Source of the DNA: Actinospineispora spinosispora DSM 44797
GTDB lineage: Bacteria > Actinomycetota > Actinomycetes > Mycobacteriales > Pseudonocardiaceae
Length of the DNA stretch: 64,000 nt
Direction: 5' to 3'
NCBI RefSeq assembly: GCF_000429025.1
Contig: NZ_AUBB01000020.1
Span: forward strand, 124,001 to 188,000
Part shown: in pieces, positions 10,486 to 22,400 of the stretch
How the letters are laid out: each line of letters begins with the position of its first letter
How positions within the stretch are numbered: the first letter of the stretch is position 1
Translations under genes and position numbers: made by a program
Notes under the pieces: model-generated
Database searches by the model: none
Seen by the model: only the letters and a program-made list of their open reading frames with translations
Told to the model about the DNA's origin: nothing

Positions 10486-13400
10486 TCAGTCAGCGAGCTC
10501 GCTGTCGAGAAGATCGAAGATGTTGTCGGCCGTGGCCGCGTCGAGGTCGCTGTCGGCCTCGTCACCTGCCGTCGTGCCGTGATCGGTCTCCAAGGTCAGC
10601 AGCAGCGCTCGCGCCCGTGCCGCCAGAACAGTTCGTGCACTATCGCCGGGACCAATTTCTCTGACCAGCTTTTCGAGCTTGCCGAATTCATCCAAAGCAG
10701 CCGTGCCCGAGTCCGCCTTCTCGTAGCCGGTTTCCCTCGTGAGGAATTCCACGAGAACGGCCGGCGTCGGATAATCGAATGCGAGGGTGGCGGGCAATTT
10801 CAACCCCGTTGCGGTGTTCAAGCGATTCCGTAGCTCCAAAGCGGTCAGCGAGTCGAAACCCAGTTCCTTGAAGGCACGTCCGGGTCCCACCGCGTCTAGC
10901 GAGGAATGTCCGAGAACTGCGGCCGCATGTGTGCGAACCAGGTTCATTAGTATCCGATCGCGGTCCGATTCGGCTACCGTGTTCAACTGCTGCCGCAACA
11001 GCCGCGCCGCGTCGGAACCGGCGGCCGCCGACGCGGACCGGGGCGGGTCGCCGGCCAGACCGCGCCAGACCGCGGCCAGCCGGTCACCCCGGGCGACCTG
11101 GGCTCGCAGGGCGGCGACGTTCAGCCGGGCCGGGACCAGCAGCGCCTCGTCCCGGGACAGCGCCAGGTCCAGCATGGCCATGCCGTCCGCCGCCGTGATC
11201 TCGGCCATGACACCGCTGCGAGCCCGTCGCCGGTCCTCGGCGCTGAGGTGCCCGGTCATCGCGCTGGCGCCGGCCCACAGGCCCCAGGCCAGCGAGACCG
11301 CCGGCAGGCCGTCCGCCCTGCGGTGGGCGGCCAACGAGTCGAGGAAGGCGTTCCCGGCCGCGTAGTTGCCCTGTCCGGGAGCGCCGAAGGTCGCTGCGCC
11401 TGCCGAGAACAGCACGAAGCTGTCGAGCTCCAAGTCCCTGGTCAGCTCGTGCAGATTCCACGCCGCGTCGGCCTTGGGCCGCATCACGGCGTCGATCCGA
11501 TCGGTGGTCAGCGACGCGATCACGCCGTCGTCGAGTACTCCAGCGGTGTGCACGACCGAAGTCAGCGGTGCTCCACACCGCGTAAGCACCTCGGCAAGCG
11601 CGGGGCGGTCAGCGGCGTCGGCGGCCGTGATCCGGACGTCGGCTCCGGCCCGCGCACAGTCGGCGGCCAGCAGCACGGCACCCTCGGCCACCGGGCCCGA
11701 GCGGCTCACCAGCGTCAGTCGTCCGGCGCGGCCGGTTTCGGCCAGATGCCGCGCGACCAGTGCGCCCAGCATGCCGGTGCCGCCGGTGACCAGGACGGTG
11801 CCGGCCGGCCGGTTCGCCCGGGGCGGGTCGTCGGCGGCTCGGTCCGGCTGGGGCACCGGACGGGTCAGTCGCCGGCCGTGCGCGACGTCGCACCGGATCG
11901 CCAGTTCCGGCTCGTCCGAGGCCACGGCCGAAGCCAGGTGCCCGATCGCCGGTGCGCCTTCATCGGCAGGGAGATCGACCAGCACCAGCCGGTCCGGCTC
12001 CTCCGACTGGGCGGACCGGACGAGTCCCCACACCGAGGCCGAGGCGAGGTCGGTCACCGGCTCGCCCGGTCGCGCGGCGACCGCGCCCCTGGTCACGATC
12101 ACCAACCGCGCTCCGGAGAGGGCAGCCACTGTGAACCAGTCCTGGACAAGCCTCAGTGTCCGGCCTGCGATCAGCCGCGACCGCTCGGCAACGCTCGGAT
12201 ACGGCAGCGGTCCGTCCACGGGCACACCGGTGATCTCGACCAGCACCAGGTCGGGCACGGGTTGTCCGGCCTCGACCGCCTCGGTCAGCGCCACCAGGTC
12301 GGGGTAGGCGGCCACGGCGGCGCCGAAGGAGCTGTCGGGCGCGGCGACACCGAACAGGTCGGGCCCGATCAGCGCCCACCGATCGGTCGGCGGCTCGCTC
12401 GGGCCCGCGACCGGGAGCCATTCGACGCCGAAGAGGGCGTCGCGCGGGCCGCCCCCCGCGTCGCGCAGGGCGCCGGGCGCGATCGGCCGCAGTGCCAGCG
12501 ACTCGACCGAGACCACCGGCGATCCGGTCGGGTCGGTCGCATCCACGACCAGATTTCCGGCGCCGTCGCGGGAGAGCCGTACCCGCAGCGTGGCCGCACC
12601 CGCCGCCCGCACCGACACACCGGTCCAGGCGAAGGGCAACCGCACCCCGCCCGGTTCGTCGGCCGAAGGGTCGAGATCGGTCAGCAGCCCGGCCGCGTGC
12701 AGCGAAGCATCCAGCAGGGCCGGGTGGATGCCGAACCGGCCGGCGTCGGACGTGGCTGCGTGGTCGCTGGGGAGGGCGACCTCGGCGAAGACCTGGTCGC
12801 CTCGGCGCCAGGCCGCCCGCAGCCCCTGGAAGACCGGCCCGTAGCCGTATCCGCCCCCGGCCTGCAGCTCGTAGAGGTTCGAGACGTCCACGGACTCGGC
12901 GTCATCGGGCGGCCAGACCAGGAAGTCGGCCGGCTCGTCCAGGTCGGCGGGCTGGTCGGGCGCGAGCCGTCCGGTGGCGTGCTGGACCCACGGGTCGCCG
13001 TCGGCCTCGGCGGTGCGGGAGTAGATCTCGACGGAGCGCTGACCGTCCGGATCCGGTGACCCGACCGTCACCTGGACCTGGACCTCGCCGGTGGCCGTCA
13101 GCACCAGCGGCGCGGCCAGGGTGAGCTCGGCGACCCGGCTGCACCCGACCTCGTGGCCGGCGCGTACCGCGAACTCCACGAACGCCGTGCCCGGCAGGAT
13201 CGGGGTGCCACCGACGGCGTGATCGCCCAGCCACGGTTGCGTGCGCAGGGACACCAGCCCGGTCAGGACGACGCCGTCCCCGCCGGCCAGCTCGACCGCC
13301 GCGCCCAGCAGCGGATGACCGAGCGCGCCGAGCCCGGCCGAGCGGACGTCCCCCGCTCCTGGCGGCGACATCCGGGACCAGTACCGCCGGTGCTCGAAGG

Positions 13401-16400
13401 CGTACGTGGGCAGGTCGACCCGCTGTCCGGCGGGCAGCACCGCCGACCAGTCCACGCGCTGGCCGTGCACGTGTAGCTCGGCCAGGGAGCTGAGGATCCG
13501 GGCCGGGCCACCGTCGTCGCGGCGCAGCGTCCCGGCCACCACCGGCACCCGGCCGGACGTGCCGTTGCCGGCCCGCTCGACGGTGTCGGTGATCGCCGCG
13601 ACCAGCACCGGATGCGGTGAGGACTCGACGAAGACCCGATAGCCGGCCGTGCCGAGCGCCTCGATCGCCGACGAGAACCGCACCGGCGACCGCAGGCTGT
13701 CGTACCAGTAATCGGCACCGGCGAGCGCGCCGTCGAGGAACTCGCCGGTCATCGCCGACATCATCGGCACCCGCGCCGGTCCCGGGCTGATGCCGGCCAG
13801 CGCGGTGCGGACGTCGTCCCGGATGGCGTCGACCTGTGGGCCGTGCGACGCGTAGTCCACCGGCAGAATCCGGGCCCGCACGCCGTCACGTTCGCACTCG
13901 GCGGCCAGCTGCTGGAGTGCCTCCGGCTCGCCGGAGACGACCGTGGCGTCCGGTCCGTTCACCGCCGCGAGCGTGAGCCGCCCGGCCCAGGCCGCCAACC
14001 GGGCCTCGACCGCGTCCGCCGACGCGGCGACGGAGAGCATGCCGCCGCGCCCGGCCAGCGCGGTGAGCGCCCGGCTGCGCAGGGCCACGACCTTGGCCGC
14101 GTCGTCGAGGGAGAGAATCCCCGCGACGCAGGCGGCCGCGATCTCCCCCTGCGAGTGCCCGACCACCGCATCCGGGGTGACGCCGGCCGCCTCCCACACG
14201 CCGGCGAGCGAGACCATGATCGCCCACAGCACGGGCTGCACGACGTCGACCCGGTCCAGGCCCGGGGCGCCGTCTGTCCCGGCCAACACCTCGTCCAAGG
14301 ACCAGTCCACGTGGGCCGACAGCGCCTGGGCGCACTCGGCCAACCGGTCCGCGAACACCGGTGACGTCGCTGCCAGCTCGCGGCCCATGCCGACCCATTG
14401 CGAGCCCTGGCCGGGGAACACGAGCACGGTGCGCCGGTCACCCGGCGAGGCCGCGCCGGTCACGACCCCCGGGGCCGGCTGACCGGTGGCGACCGCCCTC
14501 AGCCCGGCGACCAGGTCCTCGGGCCCGGCGCCGGTGACTCCGCCGATCACGACCGCCCGGTGCTCGAACGACGCGCGGGTCGTCGCCAGCGACCAGGCGA
14601 AGTCGGTGACCACACCGGGTTCCCGCGCGGGGCGGGCCAGCCAGTACTCGGCCAGCCGGTCGGCCTGCTGTGCCAGGCCGGTGGCGGTCGTGCCGGACAC
14701 GAGCCATGCGGTCGGTGCCTCGGTCAGCACCGGCCGCACGTCGCCGGAGCCGCCTTGTCCAGTGCCGGAGCCGGCCTCGTCGACCGATGGCTCGGCGGCG
14801 CTCGGTTCCTCCAGGATGATGTGCGCGTTGGTGCCGCTGACCCCGAAGGACGAGACCCCGGCGCGGCGCGGTCTGCCGTTCGTCGGCCACGGCATCGGCT
14901 TGCTGAGCAGCCGCACCTCGCCGGAGTCCCAGTCGACGTGCGGGGAGGGCTGTTCCGCGTGCAAGGTCGCCGGCAGGACTTCGTGCCGCATCGCCAGGAC
15001 CATCTTGATGATCCCGGCCACGCCGGCGGCCGCCTGGGTGTGGCCGATGTTCGACTTCACCGAGCCGAGCCACAGTGGCCGGTCCTCGGCCCTGTCCTGT
15101 CCGTAGGTCGCCAGCAGGGCCTGGGCCTCGATCGGGTCGCCCAGCACCGTGCCGGTCCCGTGGGCCTCGACGGCGTCGACCTCGGTCGCGGCCAGCCCGG
15201 CATCGGCCAGCGCCGCGCGGATCACCCGCTGCTGGGAAGGGCCGTTCGGCGCGGTCAGCCCGTTCGACGTGCCGTCCTGGTTCACCGCGCTGCCCTTGAC
15301 CACGGCCAGTACCCGGTGTCCGTTGCGCTGGGCGTCGGCGAGCCGCTCGACGACCAGCATGCCGACGCCTTCACCCCAGCCGGTGCCGTCGGCCTCCGCC
15401 CCGAAGGACTTGCACCGGCCGTCGCCTGCCAGTCCCTGCTGCACCGCGAACTCGGCGAACGCACCCGGTGTCGCCATCACCGTCACCCCGCCGGCAAGCG
15501 CCAGCGAGGACTCGCCGGAGCGCAGCGACTGGCAGGCCAGGTGCAGCGCGACCAGGGACGACGAGCAGGCCGTGTCCACGGTCACCGCCGGTCCCTCCAG
15601 CCCGAGGGTGTAGGCGACCCGGCCGGAGATCACGCTGGTGGCGCTGCCGGTGAGGAAGTAGCCCTCGGTGCCCTCGGCGTCGGCGGACGGCTGCAGGCTG
15701 ATCCCGTAGCCGGACGACCAGGCGCCGACGAACACCCCGGCAGGGGTGCCGCGTAGCGAGCCGGGGTCGATGCCTGCCTGTTCCAGCGCCTCCCAGGCGA
15801 CCTCCAGCAGCACCCGCTGCTGTGGGTCCATCGCCAGCGCCTCGCGCGGGCTGATCCCGAAGAACGCGGCGTCGAAGTCCCCCGCGCCGTACACGAACCC
15901 GCCGACCGGGGCGAACGCGCCGCCGATCTCGTCGACAGGGCCGAACGCCTCCCAGCCCCGGTCGACCGGGAACGCCGAGACGGCGTCCGTACCCGTGACC
16001 AGCAGGTCCCAGAAGTTCTCCAGGGTGCCCGAGCCGCCGGGCAGCCGGCAGCTCATCCCGACGATGGCGATGGGTTCTTCGGACGTCGTCGCCCGGACCG
16101 CGACCTCGGCGACCGGCCGCTCGCCGACGAGGCCGACCCGCAGGTGCTCGGCGAGCGCGGTCGGGGTCGGGTAGTCGAAGACCAGGGTGGCAGGCAGCTT
16201 CAGGTCGGTGGCGGCGGTCAACCGGTTGCGCAGCTCGACCGCGGTCAACGAGTCGAACCCGACGTCCTTGAACGCCCGGCCGGCCTCCACCGCGTCGGCG
16301 GTGGGGTGCCCGAGGACCAGCGCGGCCTCGGCCCGGACCAGGTCGGTCAGAATCCGCTCCTGCTCGGCCCGGTCGAGGTCGCGCAGCCGCTGTCCCAGCT

Positions 16401-19400
16401 CGGTCGCGGCGCCCTCGGCCGCGCCGGCCGGGTCGGGGTCGGACAACGCGGCCCTGACCGATGGCAGGTCGCCGATGAGGGCGCTGGGCCGGTGCAGGGT
16501 GAACACCGGGGCGAAGCTGGCCCAGTCCACGTCGGCGACGGTGACCAGGCCTTCGCCTCGGTCGAGGACGGTCGCCAGCGCGCCGACGGCCAGCTCGGGG
16601 TCCATGTCCCGCAGGCCGAGCCGCTGCAGCTGGGCACCACCTTCACCGTCGCCCATCCCACCGCCGCCCCACAGGCCCCAGGACACCGAGGTCGCCGGCA
16701 GCCCCCTGGCCAGCCGGTTCGCGGCCAGCGCGTCGAGGTAGGCGTTGGCGGCGGCGTAGGCCGCCTGCATCCGGCTGCCCCAGATCGCGGCGCCGGAGGA
16801 GAAGACCACGAACGCGTCCAGCTCGCGGTCCGCGGTGAGCATGTCCAGGTGCGCGGCTCCGGCCGTCTTCGCGGCGGCGGCGGTGGCCAGCTCGTCGACC
16901 GTGGTGTCCAGGACCATGGCGGCCTGTGCGACTCCGGAGGCGTGGAACACCGCGCGCAGCGGGGCCCCGCTCCGGTCGATCCAGTCCAGCAGTGCGCCCA
17001 GCTGTTCCCGGTCGGCCGTGTCACAGGCGACCACCGCGACGGCGGCGCCGTCGACGGCCAGCCGCGCGGCCCGCTCGGCCAGCCCGGCCGCTCGGACGCC
17101 CGAGCGCGAGACCAGCACGACACGAGGTACGCCCCGCTCGCCGAGCCACCGGGCCACCCGCCCGCCGATGGCCCCGGTACCGCCGGTGACCAGCGCGGTG
17201 CCCGACGAGGTCCATTCGCCGGCCGAGGCCGGGGTCGGGGCGTGCAGGAGCCGGCGACCGAGGAGCGCGCCGCCCCGGATCGCCAGCTGGTCCTCCCCCG
17301 GCCCCGCGGAGCCGGCCAGGATGGCGACCAACCGGGCCGACGCGCGCTGGTCAAGGACCGGAGGCAGGTCGACAAGGCCGCCCCAGTGATCGGGGTGCTC
17401 CAGGCCGACGATCAGGCCGAGGCCCCAGGCCTGAGCCTGCGCGGGGCTGGTCAGTGTGTCCCCGGAGCCGGCAGCGACCGCGCCACTGGTCGCCGCCCAG
17501 ACCGGGGCGTGTATGCCGAGGTCGGCCAGCGCCTGGACCAGGCCAAGTGTCCCGGCGAGGCCGGTCGCCACGGCCGGTGAGTCGGGCAGCGGCGTCTCGT
17601 CGGTGGCGAGCAGGGTCAGTACCCCCGCGACCGGATCGCCGTCGGTCTCGGTGACCGACGCCCGGATGCGGGTGGCCAGACTCTCCCTGCCGACCTCCCC
17701 TGCCGCGGTCTCGACCAGCACGACCCGGGCTCCGGCTCCGGTCAGCGCCTCGGCGCAGGCCTGGGACAGGGGCGATGTCCCCGCGTGCGGGGGCTGCACC
17801 ATCAGCCAGGTTCCGGTCAGCGTCGCCGGTGCCGGATCGGGCAGCGGCGACCAGGAGACCCGGTAGCGCCAGCCCGCGGTTCGCGACCCGGCCCGGTCGC
17901 GCTGGTGCCAGGACGCCAGCACCGGGAGCACCTCCCGGAACGGGCGCTCACCGTCGACGTCCAGTGCGCCGGCCAGCCCGGCGAGGTCACCGTGCTCGAC
18001 CGCCGCCCAGAACCGGGCCTCGCCCTCGGTCCCGGCGCCGTCCTCGACCCCGGTCGCGACCGGCGCCGGCTCCGGCCAGTAGTGGTGGTGCTGGAAGGCG
18101 TAGGTGGGCAGCTCGACCTGCCGCCCGGCCGGCAGGATCGCCGACCAGTCGACGGTCACCCCCCGGACATGGGCACGGGCCAGCGCCGACAGGACCGCCG
18201 TGGCCGCGTCGGTGTTCGCCCGCAGCATCGGGACGAACGCGGCTCGGCCGCCGGCCTCTGTGTCGCCCTCCGGCAGGGCCGCCGAGCCCATCGCCGACAG
18301 GGTCCCGTCCGGGCCGATCTCTAGGAACACCGAGACCTCCTGGCCGGCCATCGCCGTCACCGCGTCGGCGAACCGCACGGGCCGTCGGGCCTGCTCCACC
18401 CAGTAACCGGCTTCCGGCTGCGTGACCAGCGCACCGGTCAGCGCTGCGACCCAGGCCACCGAGGGCCGCGCATGGTCGAGACCGGCGGCCACCGCGCCGA
18501 GCTCGTCCAGCACCGGGTCCATCCGTGCCGAGTGGAACGCGTGGCTGACCCGCAGCCTGCGCACCCGCCGACCCCGCTCCCGCCACAGTGCGGCCACCGC
18601 GTCCACCTGGCCCGCGTCGCCGGAGATGACGATCGCCGACGGGCCGTTGACCGCGGCGACGGACACCTCGGGTGCGTCGTCGAGCGTGGCGAGCACTTCG
18701 GCCTCGGTGGCCGCGATCGCCGCCATCGCACCGCCTTCCGGCAGCGCCTGCATCAGCCGTGCGCGGGCCGCGACCAGCTGGCATGCCTGCGCCAGGGTCA
18801 GTACGCCGGCCGCGTGCGCGGCGGCGATCTCGCCGACCGAGTGGCCGGCGACCACATCGGGGACGATGCCGGCCGCCTCGAGGAGCGCCACCAGCCCGAC
18901 CTCGACGGCGAACAGGCCTGCCTGCGCATAGAGGGTCTGGGTGGCGCGCGCGTCGAGGTTCTCGGTTCCGCTCTCGGAGTCGTCCCCAGGGGCTCCGAGC
19001 ACCACGTCCCGCAGCGGCACCCCGAGCTCGGCTTCCAGCAGCGCACAGGCCTGGTCGAACGCCTCCGCGAACACCGGGGACGCCGCGTGGAGCTCGCGCC
19101 CCATCCCCGCTCGCTGGGCGCCCTGCCCGGCGAAGAGGAAACCCACCCGGCCGGCCCCGCCGGCCGGGACCTCACCCCGGATCACCCCGGCCACCTGCGT
19201 GCCGGAGGCGACCGAGGCCAGTCCCGGGTCCAGCTCGCCGGTGATGACGGCGCGGTGCTCGAGCGTCGACCTGGTCCGGGCCAGCGACCATCCGACGTCG
19301 ACCGGGTCGAGGTCCGGATGGGCCGCTAGGTGGGTGGTGAGCCTGCCGGCCTGGGCGGCCAGTCCGGCGGCCGAGCGACCGGACACCAGCCACGCGGCCG

Positions 19401-22400
19401 GAGCCGGCTCGAGCACCGCGAGCGTCCGGGACGGCGTGGCCTCGTCCTCGGGGTCGCCGTCGGCGCCGGTGGGGGCCTCCTCGACGATCACGTGCGCGTT
19501 GGTGCCACTGACCCCGAAGGCCGACACGCCTGCGCGCCGAGGATGGCCGTTCGCCTGCCACGCCACCGGCTCGGTGAGCAGACGGACGTCTCCGGCCGAC
19601 CAGTCCACGTGCGGGGACGGCTCATCGGCGAACAGGGTCACCGGCAGGGTGTCGTGCCGCATCGCCAGCACCATCTTGATCACGCCGGCCACCCCGGCCG
19701 CCGCCTGGGCGTGGCCGATGTTCGACTTCACCGAGCCCAGCCACAGCGGGCGGTCGGCAGGGCGCTGCTGGCCGTAGGTGGCGAGCAGTGCCTGGGCCTC
19801 GATCGGGTCGCCGAGCACCGTTCCGGTGCCGTGCGCCTCGACCGCGTCCACGTCGGCGGCGGTCAGGCCGGCGCTGGCCAGCGCGGCCCGGATCACCCGC
19901 TGCTGGGAGGGTCCGTTGGGGGCGGTGAGACCGTTCGACGCCCCGTCCTGGTTCACCGCGCTGCCCCGCAGCACCGCCAGCACCTGGTGCCCGTTGCGTC
20001 GGGCGTCGGAGAGCCGTTCCAGCACCAGCACGCCGGCGCCTTCGCCCCAGCCGGTCCCGTCGGCGTCCGCGCCGAATGACTTGCACCGACCGTTCCCGGC
20101 AAGGCCCTGCTGGCGGGCGAACTCGGCGAACGCCCCCGGGGTCGCCATGACGGTGACCCCGCTGGCCAACGCGAGGGAGCACTCCCCGCCGCGCAACGCC
20201 TGTCCGGCCAGGTGCAGTGCGACCAGGGAGGAGGAACACGCCGTGTCGACGGTGACCGCGGGGCCCTCGAGCCCGAGCGCGTAGGACACCCGTCCGGAGA
20301 TGACGCTGGTCGCGTTGCCGGTGAGCAGGTAGCCGTCGGAACCTGCGTGCTCGGCAAGGCCGATGCCGTAGGCCGAGTAGGTGGCTCCGGCGAACACACC
20401 GGTCTGGCTGCCCCGCAGCGCGAGCGGGTCGATGCCCGCCCGCTCGAGTGCCTCCCAGGTGGTCTCCAGCAGCAGACGCTGCTGGGGATCCATGGCCAGC
20501 GCCTCACGCGGGCTGATGCCGAAGAACCCGGCGTCGAAGCCGGAGGCGTCGTAGACGAAGCCGCCCTCGCGGGTGGTGGACGTGCCGGCACCCGGGGCGG
20601 CGCCGTACACGCGGTCGGCGTCCCAGCCCCGGTCGCCGGGGAAGGCGGCGATGGCGTCGGTGCCGGTGGCCAGCAGGTCCCAGAACAGCTCCGGGGTGAC
20701 CGCGCCACCCGGGTAGCGGCAGCCGATGCCGATGATGGCGATCGGTTCGTCCAGGTCCGCCGTCGCGCTCGGGACGTGTTCGGTCGGCGCGGGCCCGCTC
20801 AGTGCCCCGAGCAGCTCGGTGCGCAGGAACCGGACGACCTCGGTCGCGGTCGGGTGGTCGAAGACCAGGGTGGCCGGGAGCTTGAGGCCGGTGGCGGTGT
20901 TGAGGCGGGTGCGCAGGTCGACGGCGGTGAGCGAGTCGAACCCGAGGTCCTTGAAGGCCCGCCCGGCAGGCACGGCCGTCGAGGACGGGTGCCCGAGCGC
21001 GGCGGCGGCCTCGGACCGCACCAGGTCGGTCAGGATCCGGTCCTGCTCACCCAGGTTGAGCCCGCGCAGCCGCTGGGCCAGTGCCGTCCCGGCTTCCCTC
21101 GCGGAGTCGCCGGCTGTCTCGGCGTCGCGCAGCGCCCGCTGCGCGTCGGGCAGGTCGGCCAGCAGCGGGCTCGGCCGTTGCACGGTGAAGACGGGCGCGA
21201 ACCGGGTCCAGTCGATGTCGGAGACCGCGACCAGGGCTTCGCCGGCGTCGAGGGCTCCCGCCAGGGCGGTGATGGCCGGCTGGGGGTCCATCTCGCGCAC
21301 GCCGAGGCGCTGTAGCGCCGCACCGGCAGGGCCTTCGCCCATACCGCCGCCGCCCCACAGGCCCCAGGCCACCGAGGTGCCCGCCAGCTCCCGCGCGCGG
21401 CGGTCCTCGACGAGCGCGTCCAGTGCCGCGTTCGCGGCGGCGTAGCCGGCCAGCTGACCGCTGCCCCAGGTCGCCGCGCCGGAGGAGAACACGACGAAGG
21501 CATCCAGGTCGTGTGCGGCGGTGGCCTCGTCCAGGTAGGCGGCGCCGCCTGCCTTGGCCTGCGAGACGTCGGCGAGCTCCGAGACCACCATGCCCTCGAT
21601 CGGGCCACCCAGCCCGGCACCGGCGGCGTGCAGCACCGAGCTGAGCCGGGGGCCGGTGGCGTCGATCCAGTGTACGAGACCGGTCACCTCGGCGCGTTCG
21701 CCGACGTCGCCGGCGACAACGGCCACGGCCGTCCCCCCGGTGGCCAGCTCGGCCGCCATGGCCGCGACCCCGGCAGCCGCCGGGCCGGACCGACTCGACA
21801 GCACCAGACGCGCGGCACCGCGACCGGCCAGCCAGCGGGCGACGTGTCCGCCCACCCCGCCGGTGCCACCGGTGACCAACACGCTGCCACCAGGGCACCA
21901 CCGGGTGCCCGGACGAGGCCAAGGCGCTCGCACCAGGCGCCGGCCCAGCACTCCCCCGGCCCGGATCGCCACCTGGTCCTCTCCGCACCCGGCCAGCACC
22001 GCGACCAGCCTGCCGGCCGACCGCTCGTCCCACCTCGGGGGCAGGTCGATCAGACCACCCCATCGGCCGGGGTGTTCCAGGGCGGCGACCCGCCCGAAGG
22101 CCCAGGTCTGCGCCTGCACCGGTGCGGTCGGCACCTCACCGGCGCCGGCGGCGAGGGCACCCGAGGTCAGCACCCACAGCGGCGCCTCGATCCCGGCGTC
22201 GCCCAGCGCCTGGACCAGGCCCATCGTCGCCGCCAGGCCCGCCGGCACCACCGGTCGGTCCGCCAGCGGTGACTCGTCCAGCGCCAGCAGTGACACCACC
22301 CCGGTGACCACCGCAGCGGAGTCGGACCCGTCGTTCTCCGCTGCCCGGCGCACGGTCGCGGAGACCCGGCCGGCCAGCGCCCGCCGATCCACCTCGCCCT

